Part shown: positions 1-12,500 of the stretch, piece after piece | Layout: each line of letters starts with the position of its first letter | Numbering within the stretch: position 1 is the first letter of the stretch | Origin: Calliopsis andreniformis | Taxonomy: Eukaryota > Arthropoda > Insecta > Hymenoptera > Andrenidae | Direction of reading: 5' to 3' | Assembly (NCBI RefSeq): GCF_051401765.1 | Contig: NW_027480481.1 | Location: 2,480,001 to 2,544,000 of the forward strand | Length of the DNA: 64,000 nucleotides | Notes under the pieces: model-generated | Told to the model about the DNA's origin: nothing | The model's input: only the letters and a program-made list of their open reading frames with translations | Databases searched by the model: none | Position numbers and translations under genes: made by a program

Positions 1-437
1 ATCCTCAATCCCCAATCCTCAATCTTCAATCCTCAGTCCTCAATACTCAATCCTCAATCCTCAATCTTCAATCCTCAATACTCAATCTTCAATCCTCAAT
101 CCTCAATCCTCAATCCTCAATGCTCAATCCTCAATCCTCAATCCTCAACCCTCAATCTTCAATTCTCATTACTCAATCTGCAATACTCAATCCTCAATCC
201 TCAAACCTCAATCCTCATTCTTCAATCCTCAATACCCAATCCTCAATACCCAATCCTCAATCTTCAATCCTCAATTCTCAATCCTCAATTCTCAATCCTC
301 AATCCTCAATCCTCAATCCACAGACCTCAATCCTCAATCTTCAATCCTCAATACTCAATCTTCAATCCTCAATCCTCAATCCCCAATCCTCAATCCTCAT
401 TCTTCAATCCTCAACACCTAATCCTCAATCTTCAATC

Positions 438-987
438 CTCAATCCTCAATCCTCAGACCTCAAACATCAACACTCAACCCTCAGTCCTCGACCTCAATCC
501 ACAGCCCTCAATCCTCGATCCTCAATCTTCAATCATCAATATTCAACCTTCAATCCTCAATCCTCAGTCCTCAATACTCAAACCTCGCTCCTCAATACTC
601 AACTGTCAATCCTCAATTCTCAATACTCAATATAATATCCTGAATTCTCAGGATTCAATACTCAAACCTCAACCCTCAATAATCAGCCCTCATCCTCAAT
701 CCTCAATCCTCAATCCTCAACCCTCAATCTTCAATCCTCAATCCTCAATCCTCAATCCTCAACCTTCAATCCTCAATACTCAATCCCCAATTCTCAATCC
801 TCAATCTTCAATCCCCAATACTCAATCCTCAATCCTCAATCCTCAATCCTGTATCCTCAATCCTCAATCCTCAATTTTCACTCTTCAATCCTCAATCATC
901 AATCGTCAATCCTCGATCCTCAATCGTCAGTCTTCAATCCTCAATACTCAATCTTCAATCCTCAATGCTGAATCCTCAATCCTCAAT
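438..987 (+). repeat. Duplicated block, copy 1 (offset 1528)
   Basis: This segment recurs at 1966-2515 with a constant shift of 1528 bases. It includes the TCGACC hexamer, the TATAATAT string and the dyad CCTGAATTCTCAGG (639-652 here, 2167-2180 in the second copy). The copies part company after TCAATGC TGAATCC, where copy 1 continues TCAATTC TCATTCT and copy 2 continues TCAAACC TCATTCT. Few substitutions separate them. Confidence 0.8.
639..652. repeat. Dyad-symmetric site CCTGAATTCTCAGG, domain I series
   Basis: CCTGA and TCAGG are reverse complements flanking ATTC; an outer pair, TGAAT and ATTCA, overlaps them when AT follows. It lies in a fixed setting after TCAATATAATA(T/G)CC or TCAATAGAATATCC. 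Sites: 639, 2167, 3954 (centre altered to ATTT), 4672, 5229, 9985, 10960, 15239, 16445, 17630, 19583, 25029, 30270, 31476, 32682 and 34000; a broken version lies at about 26906-26921. It is the only obvious dyad in the units and occurs once in each 1206-bp unit. A protein-binding role is possible but not shown. Confidence 0.85.
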
Positions 988-1965
988 TCTCATTCTTCTA
1001 TCCTCAACACCCAATCCTCAATCTTCAATCCTCAATCCTCAATCCTCAATCCTCAATCCTCAATCCTCATTCTACAATCCTCAATACCCAATCCTCAATC
1101 TTCAATCGTCAATCCTCAATCCTCAATTCTCAAACCTCAATCCTCAGTCCTCAGACCTCAAACCTCAATCATCAAACCTCAGCCCTCATTCTCATTCCTC
1201 AATCCTCAATTCTCAGTCCTCAGCCCTCAAACCTCAATCCTCAACCCTAAGACCTCATCCTCAAACCTCAATTATCAATCCTCAATCCTCAATCTTTAAT
1301 CCTCAATACTCAATCTTCAATCCTCAATCCTCAGTCCTCAAACCTCAGTTCTGAATCCTCAATACTCAATCTTCAATCCTCAATCTTCAGTCCTCAATAC
1401 TCAACTATCAGTCCTCAATACTCAATACTCAATCCTCAATCCTCATTCTTCAATCCTCAATACCCAATCCTCAATCTTCAATCCTCATTCCTCAATCCTC
1501 AATCCTCAATCCTCTTTCTTCAATCCTCGACACCCAATCCTCAATCTTCAATCCTCAATCCTCAATCCTCAGACCTCAATCCTCAATCTTCAATCCTCAA
1601 TACTCAATCTTCAATCTTCAATCCTCAATCCTCAATCCTCAATTCTCAATCCTCAATCTTCAATCCCCAATACTCAGTCCTCCATACTCAATCCTCAATC
1701 CTGAATCCTCAATCCTCAATCCTCAATTTTCAATCTTTAATCCTCAATCCTCAATCCTCAATCTTCAATCCTCAATCGTCAGTCTTCAATCCTCAATACT
1801 CAATCTTCAATCCTCAATACTAAATCCTCAATCCTCAAACCTCAATCCTCAATCCTCAGCCCTCATACTTAATCCTCAATCCTCAATTCTCAATCCTCAA
1901 TGTTCAATCCTCAATACCCAATCTTCAGTCTTCAATCCTCAAACCTCAATCCTCAATTCTCAATC

Positions 1966-2515
1966 CTCAATCCTCAATCCTCAGACCTCAAACATCAACA
2001 CTCAACCCTCAGTCCTCGACCTCAATCCACAGCCCTCAATCCTCGATCCTCAATCTTCAATCATCAATATTCAACCTTCAATCCTCAATCCTCAGTCCTC
2101 AATACTCAAACCTCACTCCTCAATACTCAACTGTCACTCCTCAATTCTCAATACTCAATATAATATCCTGAATTCTCAGGATTCAATACTCAAACCTCAA
2201 CCCTCAATAATCAGCCCTCATCCTCAATCCTCAATCCTCAATCCTCAACCCTCAATCTTCAATCCTCAATCCTCAATCCTCAATCCTCAACCTTCAATCC
2301 TCAATACTCAATCCCCAATTCTCAATCCTCAATCTTCAATCCCCAATACTCAATCCTCAATCCTCAATCCTCAATCCTGTATCCTCAATCCTCAATCCTC
2401 AATTTTCACTCTTCAATCCTCAATCCTCAATCGTCAATCCTCGATCCTCAATCGTCAGTCTTCAATCCTCAATACTCAATCTTCAATCCTCAATGCTGAA
2501 TCCTCAATCCTCAAA
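1966..2515 (+). repeat. Duplicated block, copy 2 (offset 1528)
   Basis: Second copy of 438-987. Its right-hand continuation (TCAAACC TCATTCT ACAATCC TCAATGC) is the arrangement seen in all later 1206-bp units, so this copy keeps the standard domain I order and the first copy is the rearranged one. Confidence 0.78.
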
Positions 2516-4410
2516 CCTCATTCTACAATCCTCAATGCCCAATCCTCTATCTTCAACCCTCAATCGTCAATCCTCAATACTCAATCCTCAATCCTCACTC
2601 TTCAATCCTCAATACTCAATCTTCAATCCTCAATACTCAATCTTCAATCCTCAATCCTCAATCCTCAATCCTCAATTCTCATTCTTCAATCCTCAACACC
2701 CAATCCTCAATCTTCAATCCTCAATCCTCAATCCTCAATCCTCAATCCTCAATCCTCATTCTACAATCCTCAATCCTCAATCCTCATTCTTCAATCCTCA
2801 ATACCCAATCCTCAATCTTCAATCCTCATTCCTCAATCCTCAATCCTCAGTCCTCATTCTTCAATCCTCAGCACCCAATCCTCAATCTTCAATCCTCAAT
2901 CCTCAATCCTCAGACCTCAATCCTCAATCTTCAATCCTCAATACTCAATCTTCAATCTTCAATCCTCAATCCTCAATCCTCAATTCTCAATCCTCAATCT
3001 TCAATCCCCAATACTCAGTCCTCCATACTCAATCCTCAATCCTGAATCCTCAATCCTCAATCCTCAATTTTCAATCTTTAATCCTCAATCCTCAATCCTC
3101 AATCCTCAATCCTCAATCGTCAGTCTTCAATCCTCAATACTCAATCTTCAATCCTCAATCCTAAATCCTCAGTCCTCAAACCTCATTCTACAATCCTCAA
3201 TAACCAATCCTCAATCTTCAATCCTCAATCCTCAATCCTCAATTCTCAAACCTCAATCCTCAGTCCTCAGCCCTCAAACCTCAATCCTCAAACCTCAGCC
3301 CCCATTCTCAATCCTCAATCCTCAATTCTCAGTCCTCAGCCCTCAAACCTCAATCCTCAACCCTAAGACCTCATCCTCAATCCTCAATTATCAATCCTCA
3401 ATCCTCAATCTTCAATCCTCAACACTCTATCTACAATCCTCAATCCTCAATTCGCAATCCTCAATCCCCAGTCCTCAGTCCTCAATCCTCAATGCTCAAA
3501 CCTTAGCCCACATCCTCAATCCTCAATCCTCAATCTTCAATCCTGAATACCCAATCCTCAATCTTCAATCCTCATTCTTCAATCCTCAACACCCAATCCT
3601 CAATCTTCAATGCTCAATCCTCAATCCTCAATTCTCAATCCTCAATCCTCAATCGTCAGGCTTCAATCCTCAATACTCAATCTTCAATCCTCAATCCTCA
3701 ATCCTCATTCCTCAGTCCTCATTCTTCAATCCTCAATCCTCAATCCTCAATCGTCAGACCTCAAGCATCAAAACTCATCCCTCAGTCCTCGTACTCAATC
3801 CACAGCCCTCAATCCTGGATCATCAATCTTCAATCATCAATATTCAATCTTCAACCCTCAATCCTCAATCCTCAATACTCAGTCCTCAATCCTCAATCCT
3901 CAATCCTCAATACTCAACCATCAATTCTCAATTCTCAATACTCAAGAGAATATCCTGATTTCTCAGGATTCAATACTCAAACCTCAACACTCAACCCTCA
4001 ATCCTCAATCCTCAATCCTCAATCCTCAATCTTCAATCCTCCATCCTAAATCCTCAATCCTCAATCCTCAATCCTCAATCGTCTTGCTTCAATCCTCAAT
4101 ACCCAATCCTCGGTCTTCAATCCTCAATCCTCAATCCTCAATCCTCAATCCTCGATCCTCAATCCTCAGTCCTCAGCCCACAAACCTCAATCCTCAACCC
4201 TAAGACCTCATCCTCAATCCTCAATTATCAATCCTCAATCCTCAATCTTCAATCCTCAATACTCAATCTTCAATCCTCAATCCTCAGTCCTCAAACCTCA
4301 ATTCTGAATCCTCAATACTCAATCTTCAATCCTCAATCTTCAGTCCTCAATACTCAACTATCAGTCCTCAATTCTCAATACTCAATCCTCAATCCTCATT
4401 CTTCAATCCT

Positions 4411-4967
4411 CAATACCCAATCCTCAACCTTCAATCCTCATTCCTCAATCCTCAATCCTCAATCCTCAATCCTCAGACCTGAAACATAAATACTCAACCC
4501 TCAGTCTTCGTCCTCAATCAACAACCCTCAATCCTCGATCCTCAATCTTCAATCATCAATATTCAATCTTCAATCCTCAATCCTCAATGCTCAATACTCA
4601 ATCTTAAATCCTCAATCCTCAATCTCAATACTCAACCATCAATCCTCAATTCTCAATACTCAATAGAATATCCTGAATTCTCAGGGTTCAATACTAAAAC
4701 CTCAACACTCAGCCCTCAATCCTCAATCCTCAATCCGCAATCCTCAACCTTCAATCCTCAATACTCAATCTTCAATCCTCCATTCTCAATCCTCAATTCT
4801 CAATCCTCAATCGTCAGGCCTCAATCCTCAATACTCAATCCTCAATCCTCAGTCCTCAGACCTCATACCTCAATCCCCAACCCTCAGACCTCATCCTCAT
4901 TCCTCAATCCTCAATCGTCAATCTTCAACTCTCAATCCTCAACCCTCAATCCTCAATGTTCAATCCT
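4411..4967 (+). repeat. 557-bp tandem unit, copy 1
   Basis: Directly followed by a second copy at 4968-5524 with an exact shift of 557 bases. The unit begins at CAATACCCAATCC and contains the monomer string CAGACCTGAAACATAAATAC and the dyad CCTGAATTCTCAGG (4672-4685) followed by GG rather than AT. Differences between the adjacent copies are few (for example AGTCTTCGTCC here against AGTCCTCGTCC), which suggests a recent unequal exchange. A third copy is at 24768-25324. Confidence 0.88.
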
Positions 4968-5524
4968 CAATACCCAATCCTCAACCTTCAATCCTCATTC
5001 CTCAATCCTCAATCCTCAATCCTCAATCCTCAGACCTGAAACATAAATACTCAACCCTCAGTCCTCGTCCTCAATCAACAACCCTCAATCCTCGATCCTC
5101 AATCTTCAATCATCAATATTCAATCTTCAATCCTCAATCCTCAATGCTCAATACTCAATCTTAAATCCTCAATCCTCAATCTCAATACTCAACCATCAAT
5201 CCTCAATTCTCAATACTCAATAGAATATCCTGAATTCTCAGGGTTCAATACTAAAACCTCAACACTCAGCCCTCAATCCTCAATCCTCAATCCGCAATCC
5301 TCAACCTTCAATCCTCAATACTCAATCTTCAATCCTCCATTCTCAATCCTCAATTCTCAATCCTCAATCGTCAGGCCTCAATCCTCAATACTCAATCCTC
5401 AATCCTCAGTCCTCAGACCTCATACCTCAATCCCCAACCCTCAGACCTCATCCTCATTCCTCAATCCTCAATCGTCAATCTTCAACCCTCAATCCTCAAC
5501 CCTCAATCCTCAATGTTCAATCCT
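4968..5524 (+). repeat. 557-bp tandem unit, copy 2
   Basis: Adjacent second copy of the 4411-4967 unit, with its dyad at 5229-5242. After 5524 the sequence begins the unit again (CAATACCCAATCC) but departs at once with TCAGTCTTC in place of TCAACCTTC, which marks the duplication end. Confidence 0.88.
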
Positions 5525-5639
5525 CAATACCCAATCCTCAGTCTTCAATCCTCAATCCTCAATCCCCAATCCTCAATCCTCATTCTTCAATCCTCAACAC
5601 CCAATCCTCAATCTTCAATCCTCAATCCTCAATCCTAAA

Positions 5640-6205
5640 TCCTCAATCCTCAATCCTCAATCCCCAATCGTCTTGTTTCAATCCTCAATACCCAATCCTC
5701 CGTCTTCAATCTTTAATCTTCATTCCTCAATTCTCAATCCTCAATCCTCAGTCCTCAGACCTCAAACCTCAATCCCCAATCCGCAGCCCTCATCCTCATT
5801 CCTCATTCCTCAATCGTCAATCCTCAATCCTCAATACTCAACCCCCAATCCTCAATGTTCAATCCTCAATACCCAATCCTCAGTCTTCAATCCTCAATCC
5901 TCAATCCTCAATCCTCAATCTAACAATCCTCAATCCTCAATCCTCAATCCTCAATCCACTATCCTCAATCCTCAATCATCAATTTTCAATCCTTAATACT
6001 CAACTTTCAATCCTCAATCCTCAAACCTCAATCCTTAATCCTCAATCGTCAGTCTTCAATCCTCAATATCCAACTTTCAATCTTCAATCCTCAATCCTCA
6101 ATCCTCAAATCTCAATCCTCAATCCCCAGTCCTCAGTCCTCAAACTTCAATGCTCAAACCTTAGCCCACATCGTCAGTCCTCAATCCTCAATCCTCAATC
6201 TTCAA
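5640..6205 (+). repeat. Block shared with 19.7-20.2 kb (offset 14,040)
   Basis: Contains the rare monomer string CAATCGTCTTG followed by TTTCAATCC, the string ATCCGCAGCCCTCATCC, and ATTTTCAATCCTTAATACTC. The same order occurs at about 19,680-20,245, shifted by 14,040. One difference is a two-base-longer string near 5,920 (CTAACAATCC here against CTTCAATCC there). Part of it recurs again near 23.2 kb. Confidence 0.75.
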
Positions 6206-7350
6206 TCCTCAATCCTCACTCTTCAATCCTCAATACTCAATCTTCAATCCTCAATACTCAATCTTCAATCCTCAATCCTCAATCCTCAATCCTCAATTCT
6301 CATTCTTCAATCCTCAACACCCAATCCTCAATCTTCAGTCCTCAATCCTCAATCCTCAATCCTCAATCCTCAATCCTCATTCTACAATCCTCAATACCCA
6401 ATCCTCAATCTTCAATCGTCAATCCTCAATCCTCAATTCTCAAACCTCAATCCTCAGTCCTCAGCCCTCAAACCTCAATCCTCAAACCTCAGCCCTCATT
6501 CTCAATCCTCAATCCTCAATTCTCAGTCCTCAGCCCTCAAACCTCAATCCTCAACCCTAAGACCTCATCCTCAAACCTCAATTATCAATCCTCAATCCTC
6601 AATCTTCAATCCTCAATACTCAATCTTCAATCCTCAATCCTCAGTCCTCAAACCTCAATTCTGAATCCTCAATACTCAATCTTCAATCCTCAATCTTCAG
6701 TCCTCAATACTCAACTATCAGTCCTCAATACTCAATACTCAATCCTCAATACTCATTCTTCAATCCTCAATACCCAATCCTCAATCTTCAATCCTCATTC
6801 CTCAATCCTCAATCCTCAATCCTCATTCTTCAATCCTCAACACCCAATCCTCAATCTTCAATCCTCAATCCTCAATCCTCAGACCTCAATCCTCAATCTT
6901 CAATCCTCAATACTCAATCTTCGATCTTCAATCCTCAATCCTCAATCCTCAATCCTCAATTCTCAATCCTCAATCTTCAATCCCCAATACTCAGTCCTCC
7001 ATACTCAATCCTCAATCCTGAATCCTCAATCCTCAATCCTCAATTTTCAATCTTTAATCCTCAATCCTCAATCCTCAATCCTCAATCCTCAATCGTCAGT
7101 CTTCAATCCTCAATACTCAATCTTCAATCCTCAATCCTCAGTCCTCAAACCTCAATTCTGAATCCTCAATACTCAATCTTCAATCCTCAATCTTCAGTCC
7201 TCAATACTCAACTATCAGTCCTCAATCCTCAATACTCAATCTACAATCCTCAATCCTCAATTCTCAATCGTCAGGCTTCAATCCTCAATACTCAATCTTC
7301 AATCCTCAATCCTCAATCCTCATTCCTCAGTCCTCATTCTTCAATCCTCA

Positions 7351-8262
7351 ATCCTGAATCCTCAATCCTGAATCCTCAATCTTCAGACCTCAGACCTGAA
7401 CAATCAGATGTCAATCCTCAATCCTCAATAGAATGTCGTCAATTCACAGTTTTCAATACTCAATACTCAATCTGCAATCTTCAAATTTCTATCCACAAAC
7501 ATCAATTCTCATCACTCAACCCTCAACACTCAGTCCCCAATCCTCAATCTTCAATCCTCAATCCTCAGTCCTCAATTCTCAATCCTCAATCTTCAATCCT
7601 CAATACTCTATCTTCAATCCTCAATCCTCTATCCTCAATCCCCAAACCTCATTCTAAAATCCTCAATACCCAATCCTCAATCTTCAATCCTCAATCCTCA
7701 ATACTCAATACTCAATACTCAATCCTCAATCCTCAGTCCTCAGTCCTCAAACCTCAATCCTCAATCCTCAGCCCTCATCCTCAATCCTCAATCCTCAATC
7801 CTCAATCCTCAATGTTCAATCCTCAATACCCAATCCTCAGACTTCAATCCTCAATCCTCAATCCTCAATCTTCAATCCTCAATCCTCAGTCCTCAAACCT
7901 CAATTCTGAATCCTCAATCCTGAATCCTCAATCTTCAGCCCTCAGTCCTCAACAATCAGTTGTCATTCCTCAATCCTCAATAGAATATCCTCAATTCACA
8001 GCTTTTAATACTCAATACTCTATCTGCAATCTTCCAACGTGTATCCACAAACATCAATTCTCACCACTCAACCCTCAGCACTCATCCCTCAATGTTCAAT
8101 CCTCAATCCTCAGCTCTCAATCTTCGATCCTCAATACTGAACCTTCAAACCTCAATCCTCAATTCTCAATCATCAATCCTCAACCCTCATTCTTCAATCC
8201 TCAATACGCAATCCTCTATCTTCAGCCCTCAACCTCAATCCTCAATTCCCAATTCTCAATAC
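7351..8262 (+). repeat. About 0.9-kb block, first of two in copy 1
   Basis: Recurs at 8664-9568 with shifts of 1313 then 1306, and both recur again 5,365 bases downstream. It carries two diverged modules (7398-7536 and 7951-8087) separated by about 410 bases, the string CCCCAAACCTCATTCTAAAATCC, and TCAATGT TCAATCC. The copies end where one reads TCAATAC TCAATCT and the other TCAATCC TCAATCC. Confidence 0.75.
7398..7536 (+). repeat. About 138-bp diverged-heptamer module (type copy)
   Basis: A run of about 20 monomers that are mostly unlike the consensus, including ACAGTTT, GCAATCT, TCAAATT, TCTATCC, ACAAACA and TCATCAC, yet still in heptamer phase. The same order recurs starting at about 7398, 7951, 8711, 9257, 13316, 14076, 14622, 20717, 21630, 22955, 23904, 25752, 28237, 39024, 40839, 47070, 51104, 52921, 54994, 59452 and 62825. 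It is the only element common to both domains that keeps this much variant detail. Function unknown. Confidence 0.82.
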
Positions 8263-8663
8263 TCAATCTTCAATCCTCAATACTCAATCCTCAATCTTCA
8301 ATCCTCATTCTTCAATCCTCAACACCCAATCCTCAATCTTCAATGCTCAATCCTCAATCCTCAATTCTCAATCCTCAATCCTCAATCGTCAGGCTTCAAT
8401 CCTCAATACTCAATCTTCAATCCTCAATCCTCAATCCTCATTCCTCAGTCCTCATTCTTCAATCCTCAATACCCAATCCTCAATCTTGAATCTTCAACCC
8501 TCAAACCTCAATTCTCAATCCTCAATCCTCAGTCCTCAGACCTCAAAAATCAATCCTCAACCCTCAGCCCTCATCCTCAATCCTCAATCCTCAATCTTCA
8601 ATCCTCAGTCCTCAATCCTCATGCCTCAATCCTCAATGCTCATTCCTCAGTCATCAAACCTCA

Positions 8664-9568
8664 ATCCTGAATCCTCAATCCTGAATCCTCAATCTTCAGA
8701 CCTCAGACCTGAACAATCAGATGTCAATCCTCAATCCTCAATAGAATGTCGTCAATTCACAGTTTTCAATACTCAATACTCAATCTGCAATCTTCAAATT
8801 TCTATCCACAAACATCAATTCTCATCACTCAACCCTCAACACTCAGTCCCCAATCCTCAATCTTCAATCCTCAATCCTCAGTCCTCAATTCTCAATCCTC
8901 AATCTTCAATCCTCAATACTCTATCTTCAATCCTCAATCCTCTATCCTCAATCCCCAAACCTCATTCTAAAATCCTCAATACCCAATCCTCAATCTTCAA
9001 TCCTCAATCCTCAGTACTCAATACTCAATCCTCAATCCTCAGTCCTCAGTCCTCAAACCTCAATCCTCAATCCTCAGCCCTCATCCTCAATCCTCAATTC
9101 TCAATCCTCAATCCTCAATGTTCAATCCTCAATACCCAATCCTCAGTCTTCAATCCTCAATCCTCAATCCTCAATCTTCAATCCTCAATCCTCAGTACTC
9201 AAACCTCAATTCTGAATCCTCAATCCTGAATCCTCAATCTTCAGCCCTCAGTCCTCAACAATCAGTTGTCATTCCTCAATCCTCAATGGAATATCCTCAA
9301 TTCACAGCTTTTAATACTCAATACTCTATCTGCAATCTTCCAACGTGTATCCACAAACATCAATTTTCACCACTCAACCCTCAGCACTCATCCCTCAATG
9401 TTCAATCCTCAATCCTCAGCTCTCAATCTTCGATCCTCAATACTGAACCTTCAAACCTCAATCCTCAATTCTCAATCATCAATCCTCAACCCTCATTCTT
9501 CAATCCTCAATACGCAATCCTCAATCTTCAGTCCTCAACCTCAATCCTCAATTCCCAATTCTCAATCC
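8664..9568 (+). repeat. About 0.9-kb block, second of two in copy 1
   Basis: Second copy of 7351-8262. Distinguishing changes are AATGGAATATCC for AATAGAATATCC (near 9,286) and AGTACTCAAACC for AGTCCTCAAACC (near 9,193). The same changes are found in its 5,365-shifted partner at about 14.0-14.9 kb. This shows the 1.3-kb duplication preceded the 5.85-kb one. Confidence 0.75.
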
Positions 9569-12500
9569 TCAATCCTCAATCCCCAATCCTCAATCCTCAA
9601 CCCTCAATCTTCAATACTCAATACTCAATCTTCAATCCTCAATCCTCAATCCTCAATCCTCAATCCTCAATCCTCAGCCCTCATCCTCAATCCTCTATCC
9701 TCAATTCTCAATCCTCAATGTTCAATCCTCAATACCCAATCCTCAGTCTTCAATCCTCAATCCTCAATCCTCAATTCTCAATCCTCAATCCTCAATCCTC
9801 AGACCTCAAACATCAACACTCAACCCTCAGTCCTCGACCTCAATCCACAGCCCTCAATCCTCGATCCTCAATCTTCAATCATCAATATTCAACCTTCAAT
9901 CCTCAATCCTCAGTCCTCAATACTCAAACCTCACTCCTCAATACTCAACTGTCAATCCTCAATTCTCAATACTCAATATAATAGCCTGAATTCTCAGGAT
10001 TCAATACTCAAACCTCAACCCTCAATAATCAGCCCTCATCCTCAATCCTCAATCCTCAATCCTCAACCCTCAATCTTCAATCCTCAATCCTCAATCCTCA
10101 ATCCTCAACCTTCAATCCTCAATACTCAATCCCCAATTCTCAATCCTCAATCTTCAATCCCCAATACACAATCCTCAATCCTCAATCCTCAATCCTGTAT
10201 CCTCAATCCTCAATCCTCAATTTTCACTCTTCAATCCTCAATCCTCAATCGTCAATCCTTGATCCTCAATCGTCAGTCTTCAATCCTCAATACTCAATCT
10301 TCAATCCTCAATGCTGAATCCTCAATCCTCAAACCTCATTCTACAATCCTCAATGCCCAATCCTCTATCTTCAATCCTCAATCTTCAATCATCAATCCTC
10401 AATCCTCAATTCTCAAACCTCAATCCTCAGTCCTCAGCCCTCAAACCTCAATCCTCAAACCTCAGCCCTCATTCTCAATCCTCAATCCTCAATTCTCAGT
10501 CCTCAGCCCTCAAACCTCAATCCTCAACCCTAAGACCTCATCCTCAATCCTCAATTATCAATCCTCAATCCTCATTCTTCAATCCTCAATACTCAATACT
10601 CAATCCTCAATCCTCAGTCCTCAGTCCTCAAACCTCAATCCTCAATCCTCAGCCCTCATCCTCAATCCTCTATCCTCAATTCTCAATCCTCAATGTTCAA
10701 CCCTCAATACCCAATCCTCAGTCTTCAATCCTCAATCCTCAATCCTCAATTCTCAATCCTCAATCCTCAATCCTCAGACCTCAAACATCAACACTCAACC
10801 CTCAGTCCTCGACCTCAATCCACAGCCCTCAATCCTCGATCCTCAATCTTCAATCATCAATATTCAACCTTCAATCCTCAATCCTCAGTCCTCAATACTC
10901 AAACCTCACTCCTCAATACTCAACTGTCAATCCTCAATTCTCAATACTCAATATAATAGCCTGAATTCTCAGGATTCAATACTCAAACCTCAACCCTCAA
11001 TAATCAGCCCTCATCCTCAATCCTCAATCCTCAATCCTCAACCTTCAATCCTCAATACTCAATCCCCAATTCTCAATCCTCAATCTTCAATCCCCAATAC
11101 ACAATCCTCAATCCTCAATCCTCAATCCTGTATCCTCAATCCTCAATCCTCAATTTTCACTCTTCAATCCTCAATCCTCAATCGTCAATCCTTGATCCTC
11201 AATCGTCAGTCTTCAATCCTCAATACTCAATCTTCAATCCTCAATGCTGAATCCTCAATCCTCAAACCTCATTCTACAATCCTCAATGCCCAATCCTCTA
11301 TCTTCAATCCTCAATCGTCAATCCTCAATACTCAATCCTCAATCCTCACTCTTCAATCCTCAATACTCAATCTTCAATCCTCAATACTCAATCTTCAATC
11401 CTCAATCCTCAATCCTCAATCCTCAATCCTCAATTCTCATTCTTCAATCCTCAACACCCAATCCTCAATCTTCAATCCTCAATCCTCAATCCTCAATCCT
11501 CAATCCTCAATCCTCATTCTACAATCCTCAATACCCAATCCTCAATCTTCAATCGTCAATCCTCAATCCTCAATTCTCAAACCTCAATCCTCAGTCCTCA
11601 GCCCTCAAACCTCAATCCTCAAACCTCAGCCCTCATTCTCAATCCTCAATCCTCAATTCTCAGTCCTCAGCCCTCAAACCTCAATCCTCAACCCTAAGAC
11701 CTCATCCTCAATCCTCAATTATCAATCCTCAATCCTCAATCTTCAATCCTCAATACTCAATCTTCAATCCTCAATCCTTAGTCCTCAAACCTCAATTCTG
11801 AATCCTCAATACTCAATCTTCAATCCTCAATCTTCAGTCCTCAATACTCAACTATCAGTCCTCAATTCTCAATACTCAATCCTCAATCCTCATTCTTCAA
11901 TCCTCAAAACCCAATCCTCAACCTTCAATCCTCATTCCTCAATCCTCAATCCTCAATCCTCAATCCTCAGACCTGAAACATAAATACTCAACCCTCAGTC
12001 CTCGTCCTCAATCAACAACCCTCAATCCTCGATCCTCAATTTTCAATCATCAATATTCAATCCTCAGTCCTCACTCTTCAATCCTCAATACTCAATCTTC
12101 AATCCTCAATACTCAATCTTCAATCCTCAATCCTCAATCCTCAATCCTCAATTCTCATTCTTCAATCCTCAACACCCAATCCTCAATCTTCAGTCCTCAA
12201 TCCTCAATCCTCAATCCTCAATCCTCAATCCTCATTCTACAATCCTCAATACCCAATCCTCAATCTTCAATCGTCAATCCTCAATCCTCAATTCTCAAAC
12301 CTCAATCCTCAGTCCTCAGCCCTCAAACCTCAATCCTCAAACCTCAGCCCTCATTCTCAATCCTCAATCCTCAATTCTCAGTCCTCAGCCCTCAAATCTC
12401 AATCCTCAACCCTAAGACCTCATCCTCAAACCTCAATTATCAATCCTCAATCCTCAATCTTCAATCCTCAATACTCAATCTTCAATCCTCAATCCTCAGT

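Larger units (their letters stand above)
6206..12060 (+). repeat. 5.85-kb segmental tandem duplication, copy 1
   Basis: The string TCACTCTTCAATCC and all that follows from 6,216 reappears from 12,071 with a shift of 5,855, so copy 2 starts where copy 1 ends. Inside, the shift steps to 5,365 (a 490-bp block at about 7.11-7.6 kb is absent from copy 2), then 5,254, 5,485, 5,527 and 5,464 as further whole-heptamer blocks are gained or lost. Copy 1 stops abruptly inside the CAGACCTGAAACATAAATAC module at about 12,060, whereas copy 2 keeps that module's usual continuation at 17,521. This places the duplication junction at about 12,060. Confidence 0.8.

Noticed and set aside
642..652. Dyad as a transcription terminator hairpin
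   Set aside because: The stem is only five pairs with no following T-run and no upstream gene.
3359..3370. AACCCTAAG strings resembling telomere repeat CCCTAA
   Set aside because: Only one CCCTAA occurs at a time, formed by the neighbouring monomers TCAACCC and TAAGACC and copied along with the higher-order unit; there is no tandem telomere array.
8035..8060. CTTCCAACGTGTATCC as a possible CENP-B-box-like element
   Set aside because: It lacks the core pattern of the CENP-B box and is explained as the diverged module's variant monomers.
9266..11983. Open frame of 905 codons, and similar frames of 400-650 codons at 14.6, 34.3, 42.7, 46.8, 48.0, 50.5 and 59.7 kb
   Set aside because: Same artefact. 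They overlap other open + frames with the same repeated peptide and end only where a variant heptamer makes a stop.
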